64,000 nucleotides of DNA. Source: Bifidobacteriaceae bacterium UBA2724. Its GTDB lineage: Bacteria; Actinomycetota; Actinomycetes; Actinomycetales; Bifidobacteriaceae. The notes under the pieces are model-generated. The model ran no database searches. It saw only the letters and a program-made list of their open reading frames with translations, and had not been told where the DNA came from. How positions within the stretch are numbered: the stretch's first letter is position 1; each line of letters starts with the position of its first letter. The stretch spans positions 83,396-147,395 of the forward strand of contig DEKK01000008.1 in NCBI GenBank assembly GCA_002353815.1. The letters run 5' to 3'. This document shows positions 1 to 8,482 of this stretch, one piece after another. The position numbers and the translations under genes are program-made.

Positions 1-534
1 CGCCACGCCTGAGCCCGGATAGTCGTACACCACGTGTTCGATCGGCTCTGATCCGTCGGCGGGGGTGAACGTGACCGTGAGGCGGCCGGGGCCGGGCACG
101 CGGAAGTCGGTGGCTTTGTACTGGTCGCCGAACGCATGGCGCGCGACGACGATCGGCTTGGTCCAGCCGGGGACGAGGCGCGGGATGTTGCGGATGACGA
201 TCGGCTCGCGGAAGATGGTGCCGCCCAGGATATTACGGATCGTGCCGTTGGGGGAGCGGTACATCTTCTTCAGGTTGAATTCCTTGACGCGGGCCTCGTC
301 GGGGGTGATGGTGGCGCACTTGACGCCCACGTGCTCGCGTTTGATGGCATTGGCCGCGTCCACCGTCACTTGGTCATCGGTGGCATCGCGGTTCTGGATG
401 CCAAGGTCGTAATAATCCAGGTTGATATCAAGGTACGGGAAGATGAGGCGCTCCTTGATCTGCTTCCAGATCACGCGGGTCATCTCGTCGCCGTCAAGAT
501 CGACGACGGTGCCCTTGACTGCAATCTTCGACAT
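1..534 (-). CDS. icd: NADP-dependent isocitrate dehydrogenase, N-terminal 178 residues (cut by window edge)
   Basis: Converts isocitrate to 2-oxoglutarate in the cytosol with NADP+. The translation begins MSKIAVKGTVVDLDGDEMTR, the hallmark N-terminus of the monocistronic dimeric eukaryote-like NADP-IDH, and continues through the substrate-binding stretch around YRSPNGTIRN and GGTIFREPI. The start ATG at 534 is preceded by AAGGAGGAATGC, a strong ribosome binding site. The reading frame is open to base 1, so the C-terminal part lies outside the window. It is divergent from guaB3, with about 146 bp between the two starts. In an organism with an incomplete citrate cycle it would mainly supply 2-oxoglutarate for glutamate (inference). 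Confidence 0.93.
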   Translation of the reverse strand, partial: MSKIAVKGTVVDLDGDEMTRVIWKQIKERLIFPYLDINLDYYDLGIQNRDATDDQVTVDAANAIKREHVGVKCATITPDEARVKEFNLKKMYRSPNGTIRNILGGTIFREPIVIRNIPRLVPGWTKPIVVARHAFGDQYKATDFRVPGPGRLTVTFTPADGSEPIEHVVYDYPGSGVA

Positions 535-573
535 GCATTCCTCCTTGGGGCTGTGCATCATGTGATGAAACAA

Positions 574-588
574 CGACCATTATGGTCG
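574..588. promoter_or_regulatory. 15-bp palindrome in the icd-guaB3 divergent region
   Basis: CGACCA-TTA-TGGTCG is a perfect 6-3-6 inverted repeat. Read on the minus strand it overlaps CATAAT (584 to 579), a reasonable -10 hexamer for icd about 45 bp before its start. No good -35 is visible. It could be an operator for icd or both divergent genes; the cognate regulator is unknown. Confidence 0.4.
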
Positions 589-606
589 CTGGGCGTTACC
601 AATGGG

Positions 607-629
607 GCGAACGTTCCAATTGCGTTCGC
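607..629. promoter_or_regulatory. 7-9-7 inverted repeat upstream of guaB3
   Basis: Arms GCGAACG and CGTTCGC flank a 9-nt centre, about 50 bp before the guaB3 start. The arms resemble half sites of GAAC/GTTC operators, but the spacing (GAAC to GTTC 11 nt) does not fit the actinobacterial LexA box. Candidate operator only. Confidence 0.3.
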
Positions 630-680
630 ATGTCAGTCGCAGCGTGTCCGTGGTCATTGCGGCGGGGTAGGTTTAGAAAC

Positions 681-1799
681 ATGATTCAGGATATCGAGAT
701 CGGCCTTGGCAAGTCCGGCCGCATGAGCTATTCCCTCGACGATGTGGCCATCGTGCCGACCCGTCGCACCCGTGACCCGCAGGACGTGGATGTCTCGTGG
801 CAGGTCGACGCCTATGAGTTCGACGTTCCGATCGTCGGCGCACCGATGGATTCCATCATGAGCCCCGAGACCGTGATCGAGATGGGCAAGCTCGGCGCGC
901 TGGGAGTGCTCGACCTCGAAGGCCTGTGGACGCGCTACGACGACCCGACCCCGTTGTTCAAGCAAATCGCGGAATGCCCCGAAGACCAGGCGACCGAGTT
1001 CCTCCAGCGCATCTATGCCGAGCCCATCAAGCCTCAGCTCATCGTCGAACGTCTCCATCAGATTCGCGACGCCGGCGTGACCGTGGCGGGCGCGCTCTCG
1101 CCCCAGCGCACGCAGGACCTGTACCAGACCGTTCTCGACGCCGGCGTGGACCTGTTCGTCATCCGCGGCACCGCGGTGTCCGCCGAGCATGTGTCCCAGA
1201 CCCACGAGCCGCTGAATCTCAAGCAGTTCATCTATGACCTCGACGTGCCGGTGATCGTCGGCGGGGCGGCGAACTACCGCGCCGCCAAGCACCTCATGCG
1301 CACCGGGGCCGCGGGCATCCTCGTGGGCACCGGCGGCGGTGCCGTCTCCACGTCGCGCACGATCACCGGCATCCACGTGCCCCTTGCCACCGCCATCGCC
1401 GACATCGCGGCGGCGCGCAAGGACTACATGGAGGAATCCGACGGCCGGTACGTGCAGGTCATCGCCGACGCCGGCATGGGCGATTCGGGCAATTTCGTCA
1501 AGGCTTTCGCGCTGGGCGCTGACGCTGTCATGCTGAGCACGCCGCTTGCCCGCGCCGCCGAGGCCCCGGGTCTCGGCATGCACTGGGGCCATGAGGCCGT
1601 GCACCCCACGCTTCCGCGCGGGCGTCGCGCACAGGTGGGCACGGTGGGCCCGCTCAAGCAGGTGCTGTTCGGCCCGAGCCACCATGTCGACGGATCGACC
1701 AACTACGTGGGTGCCTTGCGCCGCGCCATGGCCTCGACCGGCTATGTCAAGCTGCACGACTTCCAGCGTGCGCAGATCGCCATCGCCGCTTCCCACTGA
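681..1799 (+). CDS. guaB3: GuaB3-type IMP dehydrogenase family protein
   Basis: A 372-residue single TIM-barrel protein of the IMPDH/GMP reductase superfamily, without the CBS pair of canonical GuaB. It begins MIQDIEIGLGKSGRMSYSLDD, typical of actinobacterial GuaB3. The phosphate-binding and flap regions are recognisable. In the loop that carries the catalytic cysteine in IMPDH (GSICTTR), this protein reads GAVSTSR, so the cysteine position is Ser223. It may therefore not run the usual thioimidate chemistry, and its role is not settled. No clear Shine-Dalgarno precedes the ATG. TAGGTT (668-673) lies just upstream, so the message may be leaderless or nearly so. A longer in-frame reading to 582 exists but lacks family similarity. 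Confidence 0.85.
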   Translation: MIQDIEIGLGKSGRMSYSLDDVAIVPTRRTRDPQDVDVSWQVDAYEFDVPIVGAPMDSIMSPETVIEMGKLGALGVLDLEGLWTRYDDPTPLFKQIAECPEDQATEFLQRIYAEPIKPQLIVERLHQIRDAGVTVAGALSPQRTQDLYQTVLDAGVDLFVIRGTAVSAEHVSQTHEPLNLKQFIYDLDVPVIVGGAANYRAAKHLMRTGAAGILVGTGGGAVSTSRTITGIHVPLATAIADIAAARKDYMEESDGRYVQVIADAGMGDSGNFVKAFALGADAVMLSTPLARAAEAPGLGMHWGHEAVHPTLPRGRRAQVGTVGPLKQVLFGPSHHVDGSTNYVGALRRAMASTGYVKLHDFQRAQIAIAASH

Positions 1800-2518
1800 G
1801 TCCGGCCGATTACCGGCAGGCTGTCCGCGGGGCGTCGGGGCCGCGATCGTATGGGGCGCCATGCATGGCGTCATCGAGACGTCCGGCTTGGATGCCCCGT
1901 CTGTCTGCATTTGATCCGGTCCCGTCCCCGCCGGGTTCTTCGCTTCACGCGATGCCGTTTCCGTGCCCCGGCTTTTTCACGGATGCAGGCGCCATGCGCG
2001 ATGCCAGGGGGAGTGACAAGCCCTCCTGGCATCGGGCGCATTGCGCTGGATTGGGAAGACGCCTGCCGCTCTCTACGGTTTCTAGGCGGCTGGCAGTCCT
2101 CGCAGCGGTGCGGGGGACGGCGTTGTGGCAGGGCCGCGGACATGCGATATGCGGGCGGCGCTGAGACGATGTGGCCTCGGCACGCAGGCGGGTGTTCTCT
2201 TCTGCGTTCGGCTTACTTTATGAACACTTTCTGCTTCGAGTGCCAGAGAACGTGACGATTCCGCCCCGGGAGACCAAATATGTGTTGACACGCCGAGGAG
2301 TGCGCATTCTCAAACACAGACGCGGGAAATGTTCATGGATTGCGGATTATCGTCCTCAGGCTTTCCATTATATGGGCGTTTTCCATTCCTCCGTTGGATG
2401 CGTAATCATCGCATTGTGACAATGGTGACACGGCGCCCCGCGGATGAGAGAGCAACGTGGCGGGCCGTGGCGGACCTGAAAGGGGCCGTCTGGGGTTCAT
2501 TGGTCTCAAGGAGTTGCC
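1800..2518. other. Intergenic region guaB3 to Rv3235-like gene
   Basis: About 720 bp without a convincing gene. It holds the hairpin at 2001-2032, an isolated TTGACA at 2285-2290 with no good -10 at 16-18 nt, and CATTG-TGA-CAATG near 2413. Open frames across it lack ribosome sites and family resemblance. Confidence 0.5.
2001..2032. terminator. Hairpin downstream of guaB3
   Basis: ATGCCAGGGGG pairs with CCTCCTGGCAT (11 bp including one G-U pair) around a short loop, about 200 bp past the guaB3 stop. There is no T tract, so it may be a Rho-independent-like stop or another RNA structure. Confidence 0.4.
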
Positions 2519-3166
2519 ATGAATGACGGAGGTAAGAACAACCACATACGCCACGAAATCATGGAGACGGGGCGCGGGGATGACGCAGCCGCCGCACGAA
2601 ATGACGAGACAGCCGCGCGACAGCAGAGGCAGGCGGGTTTCGATCCCGGTCCCAGCGTCCCGGGGCAGATCCGCCGCGATGGAGGAAGCATCGATGCGCA
2701 GGTCATGCTCGGCATTTCGCGTTTTCCCGTTCTGATCCATGTCGCAAGGGTGTCGGAGGAGGACATGGCGGACGAGGAGTGCGTCCGCGTGTCATCCGTC
2801 GCCGGCACCATCGCGTGCATCGCCGTTGACGTCGTGCGGGGCAGGCTTTCCGTCGAAGGCCTGTACAAATTCATGACGGCGCCCACCGTGAGCAAGCTGG
2901 TGCTTCTCGAATCGCTGCTGCACCAGGACCGGCAGAAGAAGGAATCGGGGCTCGCCGATTCCGAGATATACGCGAACCGCCGCACGCATGCCTTCCTTTG
3001 CCGCCATATGCCTGTCGTCCCGCGTCGTATCCACGCAATGGTCGTCAATCCCCGCAGGATGAACGTCGTCGTTTCTTTCAGCATCGGTACGGAACTGTGC
3101 TGGGGCTCCATGCGCTGGCAGCGCATGGGCGGGCGATGGCTGTGCGATTACTGCGACCTGGGGTGA
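2519..3166 (+). CDS. Rv3235-family (DUF6459-like) protein
   Basis: A 215-residue protein with a hydrophilic Arg/Asp-rich N-terminus (about 60 residues) and a compact C-terminal region ending in a pattern I associate with actinobacterial Rv3235 proteins: an aromatic/basic run, then RWLCDYCDLG at the extreme C-terminus. No membrane segment or signal peptide is seen. The function of the family is unknown. In several actinobacteria it lies near secA; here it precedes an acyl-CoA synthetase. AAGGAG seven bases before the ATG supports the start. Family assignment rests on the C-terminal pattern only. Confidence 0.6.
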   Translation: MNDGGKNNHIRHEIMETGRGDDAAAARNDETAARQQRQAGFDPGPSVPGQIRRDGGSIDAQVMLGISRFPVLIHVARVSEEDMADEECVRVSSVAGTIACIAVDVVRGRLSVEGLYKFMTAPTVSKLVLLESLLHQDRQKKESGLADSEIYANRRTHAFLCRHMPVVPRRIHAMVVNPRRMNVVVSFSIGTELCWGSMRWQRMGGRWLCDYCDLG

Positions 3167-3233
3167 CGGGCTCCGGTCCCCGCTTCGTTCGTCGCCTGCG
3201 GCGTCCTGTGGCGCGGTGCGGCGATGGCCTGAT

Positions 3234-3287
3234 GGGGCTGCATGGCTTGGCGGGGCTGCATGGCTCGGCGGGGCTGTATGGCTCGGT
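3234..3287. repeat. Three tandem 18-bp repeats
   Basis: Units at 3234-3251, 3252-3269 and 3270-3287 follow GGGGCTGYATGGCTYGGY and differ at three positions. A degenerate fourth unit may precede them. They lie between genes and could be slippage-prone or protein-binding; no function is known. Confidence 0.85.
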
Positions 3288-3431
3288 GGCATCGGCCCCG
3301 CCCGGGCGGCATCCGCCGTGGGGTCCGCCGCGCTGCCTTCGACGGTCCACGCGGGCCATGGCCCACCGTGGAATGACGTGACACGCCCCATGGCACGCCG
3401 CCAAACCCTGGGGGTGGCTTGTTTGCTACGG

Positions 3432-3459
3432 TTGCGTAACTTTTGGACAAATCTACAAA
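3432..3459 (+). promoter_or_regulatory. Candidate promoter for the acyl-CoA synthetase
   Basis: TTGCGT, 16 bp, TACAAA, about 25 bp before the start codon. Hexamers match the SigA consensus at four positions each. Confidence 0.4.
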
Positions 3460-3483
3460 GAAGCCTGAGGCAAGACGGATATT

Positions 3484-5616
3484 ATGGGCCTCATGCTTCG
3501 TGAAATTTCGATTCCGACCGTCACTGAGACGACCGATGCAGACACCATCTATTCTCTTCTGGCCAATCGCGCAGATCGTACCCCTGACGATTACGTGGCG
3601 GCCTACAAGCAGGGTTCGCGTCAGGAATGGGCTTACGTGACCGCCGCGGACATGCTTTCGCAGGTGCGCGATGTGGCCAAGGGTCTCATGGCGCTTGGCG
3701 TGTCCAAAGGCGACAACGTCGTCGTGTATTCGCCCACATGCTACGGATGGGGCCTCATCGACTTCGCATGCAACGCCATCGGCGCCGTGACGGTGCCCGT
3801 GTACGAAACCGATTCGCCCGCGCAGACCACGGCGGTGACGCATGAGGTCGACCCCGTCGTCGCGTTCGCCGGCGGCGACAGCCGCAGCCATGTGCTGGAA
3901 GCTGTCATGAACGACGACTCCACGAAGCTCAGGTATGTCTTCAACATCGAATCCGGCGGCATCGACGCCGTCAAGGAATTCGGCGACAACATCACGGACG
4001 AACAGCTCGACGGGGCCATCTCCCATGTGGACGCCGACGACCTCGCCACCGTGGTCTACACCTCGGGTTCAACCGGCAAGCCCAAGGGCGTCATGCTCAG
4101 CAGCCGCAACTTCGTCTCCGTGGTCTTCGGCGGCTACGACGTGCTGCCGATCATGTGCAACGGAAAGGGGAGCAGACTGCTGCTGTTCCTGCCCCTCGCT
4201 CACTGCTTCGCGCGATACATCCAGTACACGATGATCGGCGGCAACGGCGTCGTCGGCTACATCTCCGACGCCCACCACCTGTTGGCGGACCTCCGCGAAT
4301 TCAAGCCGACACTGCTGCTCGGCGTGCCCCGCGTCTTCGAAAAGGTGTACAACGCCGCTTCCCAGAAGGCCGGCGCCGGCTTCAAGGGCCGCGTCTTCGC
4401 CAAGGCGACCAAGCATTTCGTCCGCTGGGACCGGGACGAGCAGGAAGGACGCATGCACACGCCGCTGCAACGCATCCGCCACAGCTTCTACCAGAGCGCC
4501 GTGGGCGGGTCGCTGCGCTCGGCTCTCGGCCCGAACCTCGCGTGGCTTGCCTGCGGCGGCGCCCCGATCAACGAGAACCTCGCCCACTTCTTCAACGGGC
4601 TCGACGGCATCACGTTCATCCAGGGATATGGCATGACCGAGACCTCGGCGCCGTGCGTCGTCAACACCCAGGCCATGAACAAGATCGGCACCGTGGGACG
4701 CCCCGGACCCGGCATCAGCGCGCGCATCGTCGATGACGGGGAGCTGGAGATCAAGGGCCCCATGATGTTCCTTGGCTACCGCAACGACCCCGGGCGCACC
4801 GCAGAGGCCCTCGACGATGGGTGGCTGCGCACCGGAGACCTCGCCACCATCGACGACGATGGTTTCATCACCATCACCGGACGCAAGAAGAACATCATCA
4901 TCACGGCCGGCGGAAAGAACGTGTCGCCGGAACCCATGCAGGACGTCATCGACACATGCCCGATCGTCTCGCAGTCCGTGGTGCTCGGCGACGGCCGGCC
5001 TTTCGTCTCCGCCGTCATCACCCTCGACGAAGGCATGCTCCGCACATGGCTGGAAAGCAGCAAACTCGACACCAACATGAGCATGGAGGACGCCGCCACG
5101 AACCCGGCCGTGCGGGCGTTCGTCCAGCAGTACGTCGACAAGGCCAACGCCGGCGTGTCCCGGGCCGAGTCTGTGCGCAAGTTCGAAATCCTCCCCGAGG
5201 ACTTCTCGCAGGACGATGGCACGCTCACGCCAAGCATGAAAGTGGTCCGTGCCGCCGTCGTGAAGAAATACTCCGACGTCATCGACAACGTCATCTATGC
5301 GCCCAAGCCCAGCACCATCCCCGCGCCGTTCTCCGCCAAGATCCTCGACGCGACCGACCGCGCGGGCGAAATCGCCCATTCCACGGCCGAGAGCACAATC
5401 GAGACGATCGGCCCTTACGTGGACCAGGCCAAGGAGCATTTCGCGCAGACCGCCGAACAGGTCAAGAACCGCTTTGCCCAGGGCGCATCCGACGCACGCG
5501 AGGGCGTCACTCCGGCTGCCGAGGATACCGGTGACTATGCCGGTGACTCCGATGCCAACGCCGGGGTTTCCTCCGCGGATGCCGGCAATGGGAGCGAAAC
5601 CCCGGACGGCAAGTGA
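3484..5616 (+). CDS. fadD: Long-chain fatty acid-CoA ligase (AMP-binding)
   Basis: Activates long-chain fatty acids to acyl-CoA via an acyl-adenylate. It has 710 residues. The ANL-superfamily motifs are in order: P-loop YTSGSTGKPKGVMLS near residue 191, GYGMTETSAP near 381, GWLRTGDLA near 446, and the hinge/Lys region GRKKNIIITAGGKNVSPE near 465-482. The last ~100 residues are an Ala/Glu/Asp-rich tail not needed for catalysis. Bifidobacteria lack beta-oxidation, so use in lipid assembly or recycling of exogenous fatty acids is likely (inference). ATG at 3484 is chosen; ATG at 3493 (MLREIS) is an alternative, as the ribosome site is weak. Confidence 0.88.
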   Translation: MGLMLREISIPTVTETTDADTIYSLLANRADRTPDDYVAAYKQGSRQEWAYVTAADMLSQVRDVAKGLMALGVSKGDNVVVYSPTCYGWGLIDFACNAIGAVTVPVYETDSPAQTTAVTHEVDPVVAFAGGDSRSHVLEAVMNDDSTKLRYVFNIESGGIDAVKEFGDNITDEQLDGAISHVDADDLATVVYTSGSTGKPKGVMLSSRNFVSVVFGGYDVLPIMCNGKGSRLLLFLPLAHCFARYIQYTMIGGNGVVGYISDAHHLLADLREFKPTLLLGVPRVFEKVYNAASQKAGAGFKGRVFAKATKHFVRWDRDEQEGRMHTPLQRIRHSFYQSAVGGSLRSALGPNLAWLACGGAPINENLAHFFNGLDGITFIQGYGMTETSAPCVVNTQAMNKIGTVGRPGPGISARIVDDGELEIKGPMMFLGYRNDPGRTAEALDDGWLRTGDLATIDDDGFITITGRKKNIIITAGGKNVSPEPMQDVIDTCPIVSQSVVLGDGRPFVSAVITLDEGMLRTWLESSKLDTNMSMEDAATNPAVRAFVQQYVDKANAGVSRAESVRKFEILPEDFSQDDGTLTPSMKVVRAAVVKKYSDVIDNVIYAPKPSTIPAPFSAKILDATDRAGEIAHSTAESTIETIGPYVDQAKEHFAQTAEQVKNRFAQGASDAREGVTPAAEDTGDYAGDSDANAGVSSADAGNGSETPDGK

Positions 5617-5726
5617 CGGTCGCGCCGCAACGGTGAGATAGGACCGTGAGGACCTCATGCCCATGGCCCCGGCCGTGGGCGGAAACGCCGCCCTCCGACC
5701 AACCACTTCGCGGCGGCTCCCTTCGA

Positions 5727-5762
5727 TGCCCCTCGGCATGCACGTTCGCATCCCGAGGGGCA
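5727..5762 (+). terminator. Hairpin between fadD and def
   Basis: TGCCCCTCGG pairs perfectly with CCGAGGGGCA; ATGC/GCAT extends the stem after one mismatch. It lies about 110 bp after the fadD stop and immediately before the def -10. There is no T tract. Confidence 0.5.
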
Positions 5763-5765
5763 CAC

Positions 5766-5771
5766 TATACT
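5766..5771 (+). promoter_or_regulatory. -10 element of def
   Basis: TATACT, 50 bp before the def start. No strong -35 is seen at 17 bp; TTCGCA is at 15 bp. Confidence 0.4.
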
Positions 5772-5820
5772 TCACAAACAGTGGCCCCGAACGTGGGGCC
5801 GGAACCGAACAGGAGAAACA

Positions 5821-6315
5821 GTGACAGTCCGCGAGATTCGCATCGTCCCCGACCCAGTGCTTCGCACGCCGTGCGATCCCATCACGTCGATCACGCCCAG
5901 CGTCGAAAGCCTGGTGCGTGATTTGCTCGACACGGTCGACGACCCGGGCCGCGCGGGAGTGTCCGCGAACCAGATCGGCGTGAACCTGTGCGCTTTCTCA
6001 TATAACATCAACGGCAAACTGGGGTACCTGCTCAACCCCAAGGTCCTCGAGCTCAAGGGCGAACAGTACGGCGACGAAGGCTGCCTGTCGCTTCCCGGAC
6101 TGTGGTTCAAGACGAAGCGTGCCAACTACGCCAAGGTCGAGGGGATCAACCTCAAAGGCGAGAAAGTCGTGCTCGAAGGGGAGGGACTCATGGCCCGGAT
6201 GCTCCAGCACGAGACCGACCACCTCATCGGGCACGTGTACATCGACCGTCTGGAGAAAGAGGAACGTCGCGCGGCCATGCGCTACCTGCGCACCCACGAC
6301 ATCCAGCCGAAGTAG
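5821..6315 (+). CDS. def: Peptide deformylase
   Basis: Removes the N-formyl group from nascent proteins; a metalloenzyme acting at the ribosome exit. The 164-residue protein carries the three family motifs: GVSANQIG (motif I, residues ~44-51; usual form GLAAPQIG), EGCLSLP (motif II, metal-binding Cys) and HETDH (motif III, two metal-binding His plus the catalytic Glu). Motif I is divergent in its middle residues. The start is a GTG with AGGAG eight bases upstream. It sits just before rpsB, which has its own strong promoter. Confidence 0.93.
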   Translation: MTVREIRIVPDPVLRTPCDPITSITPSVESLVRDLLDTVDDPGRAGVSANQIGVNLCAFSYNINGKLGYLLNPKVLELKGEQYGDEGCLSLPGLWFKTKRANYAKVEGINLKGEKVVLEGEGLMARMLQHETDHLIGHVYIDRLEKEERRAAMRYLRTHDIQPK

Positions 6316-6646
6316 CGGCGGAGGGCGGTCGGCGACATCTTCGGGACCCTGGAGGCGGTGCCCGATTCCCTCCGAGGGCACGACGCCCCGGTCCATTCCC
6401 CCGTTCCTTGCCTGGAAAGCCCGTGTCGTGCGTTTGTCATGGTGGGCGAGGGGCTGTATAATCCAACACGGCGTAACATCCATTCGCCCAAGCGGCTGTC
6501 GCTGGCCGGGAGGGCACCATTTGTTGTCAACGTACGCCAAATTCGCGCCATGCCGGCGACGTCCTGTGTCGGTCGGCCCTGCCTTCGCGGCAAGGGTTGC
6601 ACTCAGGTTCGCATGGCCAGGAAACAACCGACAAGAAAGGTCAAGC
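6316..6646 (+). promoter_or_regulatory. Long 5' leader region of rpsB
   Basis: 331 bp without a gene between def and rpsB. The promoter at 6434-6462 leaves a leader of about 180 nt. The leader contains a hairpin of CCCTGCC with GGCA-AGGG closing a TTCGC loop (about 6570-6600). Ribosomal protein S2 autoregulates through rpsB leaders in some bacteria; whether this leader does so is inference. Confidence 0.5.
6434..6462 (+). promoter_or_regulatory. Strong SigA-type promoter of rpsB
   Basis: TTGTCA, 17 bp, TATAAT: five of six and six of six consensus bases with optimal spacing. It is one of only two exact TATAAT -10 boxes I found in a promoter context in the window. Confidence 0.85.
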
Positions 6647-7462
6647 ATGGCACAGATCACCATGAGCCAGATGCTCAAGGCTGGCGTCCATTTCGGTCAT
6701 CAGACCCGCCATTGGAATCCGAAGATGAAGCAGTACATCCTCATGGAGCGCAATGGCATTCACATCATCAATCTTTTCGCTTCTCTCGAGAAGATCGATC
6801 AGGCCTATGACTTCATCAAGCAGACCGTCGCCCACAACGGCACCGTGCTCTTCGTCGGAACGAAGAAGCAGGCCGCCCAGACGATCGCCGAGCAGGCTAC
6901 CCGCGTGGGCATGCCGTATGTCTCCGAGCGTTGGCTCGGCGGCATGCTGACCAACTTCCAGACCGTCTCCACCCGCGTCAAGCGCATGAAGGAGCTCGAG
7001 GAGGTGGACTTCACCGATGTCCACTCCAGCGGCCTGACCAAGAAGGAACTGCTCCTGCTCGAGCGTGAAAAGGACAAGCTCGTCAAGGAGCTCGGCGGTA
7101 TCCGCAACATGACCCGGACGCCGTCCGCTCTGTTCGTCGTCGACATCAAGAAGGAGCAGCTGGCCATCAAGGAAGCCCACATCCTGGGCATCCCGGTCGT
7201 CGCTCTCGTCGATACGAACGCCGATCCGGAAAGCGTCGACTATCCGATTCCGGCCAACGACGATGCGATCCGCTCCGTCGAACTGCTGACCACTCTCATG
7301 GCGGATGCCGTCGCCGACGGCCTGCTTGAGCGCAGCGGCAAGGCCGAGAAGGCTGACGACTCCACCGACGCACAGCCGATGGCCGAGTGGGAGAAGGATC
7401 TGCTCACCGCAGATTCCGCAGCTCCCGCCGAGAACACGGCTGAGGCCCCGAAGGCCGAGTGA
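6647..7462 (+). CDS. rpsB: 30S ribosomal protein S2
   Basis: Structural protein of the small subunit. The 271-residue product starts MAQITMSQMLKAGVHFGHQT and contains the S2 signatures (HFGHQTRHWNPKM, GTKKQA, RWLGGMLTNF, DTNADP). The C-terminus is extended by an acidic Ala/Glu-rich tail of about 40 residues, as in other actinobacteria. AGAAAGG upstream gives the ribosome site. Followed by tsf after a strong hairpin, the common rpsB-tsf arrangement. Confidence 0.97.
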   Translation: MAQITMSQMLKAGVHFGHQTRHWNPKMKQYILMERNGIHIINLFASLEKIDQAYDFIKQTVAHNGTVLFVGTKKQAAQTIAEQATRVGMPYVSERWLGGMLTNFQTVSTRVKRMKELEEVDFTDVHSSGLTKKELLLLEREKDKLVKELGGIRNMTRTPSALFVVDIKKEQLAIKEAHILGIPVVALVDTNADPESVDYPIPANDDAIRSVELLTTLMADAVADGLLERSGKAEKADDSTDAQPMAEWEKDLLTADSAAPAENTAEAPKAE

Positions 7463-7467
7463 GCATC

Positions 7468-7507
7468 GAGATACGGCCGCGGCCCCAAGGAGTCGCGGCC
7501 GTATCTC
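7468..7507 (+). terminator. 14-bp stem hairpin between rpsB and tsf
   Basis: GAGATACGGCCGCG and CGCGGCCGTATCTC form a perfect 14-bp stem with a 12-nt loop, five bases after the rpsB stop. It lacks a T run, so it may be a partial terminator lowering tsf relative to rpsB, or a 3'-end stabiliser. Confidence 0.6.
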
Positions 7508-7603
7508 TACACCTTTGCGGTACTGTGGAACCGGCATCATCAAGGTTCCATGACATCTAATCTTCAATAATCCGACAGGGAAACCCACGAAGGAGCAAAA
7601 CAA

Positions 7604-8482
7604 ATGGCAGCAATCACCCTCTCCTTGATCAAGGAACTGCGTGAGGAGACCGGCGCCGGCATGATGGACGTCAAGAAGGCCCTCACCGAGGCCGACGGCG
7701 ACATCGCCCGCGCGAAGGAGATCATCCGCGCTCGTGGCATCGCCGCAGCGGGCAAGCGCGAGGGACGCAAGGCCCAGGAAGGCCTTATCGCTTCCAAGGT
7801 CGTTGAGACGTCCGATGGACAGGTCGGCTACGCCGTCGAGCTCAATTCCGAGACCGACTTCGTCGCCAAGACCCCTCAGTTCGTCGAATTCGGCGACGAG
7901 GTCATCACCGATATCGTCAAGGCCGATGCATCCAGCATCGCCGATGTCGAGGCCGCCGCTTCCAAGGACGGCACCATCAAGGACACGGTCGAAGAGGCTG
8001 GCGCGCTGTTCCACGAGCATGTGAAGCTCGGCCAGTTCGCCAAGATCGCCGGCCCGCACGTCGAGATCTACGCTCATCGCAAGTCCGCCGAGCTCCCGCC
8101 GTCCATCGCCGCCATCATCGCAACCGATGAGAACGGTGCGAAGGTCGCGCACGAGGTCGCTCTGCAGATCTGCGCCATGTCTCCGCGCTGGCTGTCCCGC
8201 GAGGACGTCGACAAGGACGTTCTCGAGTCCGAGACCCGCGTCGCCACCGAGAAGACCCGCGAGGAGCTCGCCGCCAAGGGCAAGCCCGAGAACGTAATCG
8301 AGAAAATCCTGCCCAAGATCGTCGAGGGCCGTCTCAACGCCTTCTACAAGGAGTCCGTGCTCCTCGACCAGGAGTACGTCAAGGATCCGTCCAAGACCAT
8401 CGGCGACCTGTTTAAGGAAGCCAACGGCAAGGCGCTCGCCTTCGCCCGCATCGAGGTCGGCAAGGGCGAGGACGAGGAGTAA
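7604..8482 (+). CDS. tsf: Translation elongation factor Ts
   Basis: Nucleotide exchange factor for EF-Tu. The 292-residue protein has the N-terminal UBA-like domain with LREETGAGMMDVKKAL (residues ~10-25), the core motif NSETDFVAK near residue 80, and a dimerisation region after it. Start ATG has AAGGAG ten bases upstream. Transcribed from the rpsB promoter by read-through of the intergenic hairpin or from its own weak promoter. Confidence 0.97.
   Translation: MAAITLSLIKELREETGAGMMDVKKALTEADGDIARAKEIIRARGIAAAGKREGRKAQEGLIASKVVETSDGQVGYAVELNSETDFVAKTPQFVEFGDEVITDIVKADASSIADVEAAASKDGTIKDTVEEAGALFHEHVKLGQFAKIAGPHVEIYAHRKSAELPPSIAAIIATDENGAKVAHEVALQICAMSPRWLSREDVDKDVLESETRVATEKTREELAAKGKPENVIEKILPKIVEGRLNAFYKESVLLDQEYVKDPSKTIGDLFKEANGKALAFARIEVGKGEDEE

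Larger units (their letters stand above)
3167..3483. other. Intergenic region with a tandem repeat and the fadD promoter
   Basis: About 320 bp with no supported gene. It contains the 18-bp tandem repeat (3234-3287) and, near its end, a promoter candidate for the acyl-CoA synthetase. Confidence 0.55.

Noticed and set aside
607..629. LexA box before guaB3
   Set aside because: GAAC and GTTC are 11 bp apart rather than 4, so it does not fit the SOS consensus.
654..1910. 418-codon minus-strand frame opposite guaB3
   Set aside because: Antisense shadow of a high-GC gene; composition is His/Gly/Arg-rich without recognisable motifs.
4069..5775. 568-codon minus-strand frame opposite the acyl-CoA synthetase
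   Set aside because: Shadow frame with no motif or translation signal.
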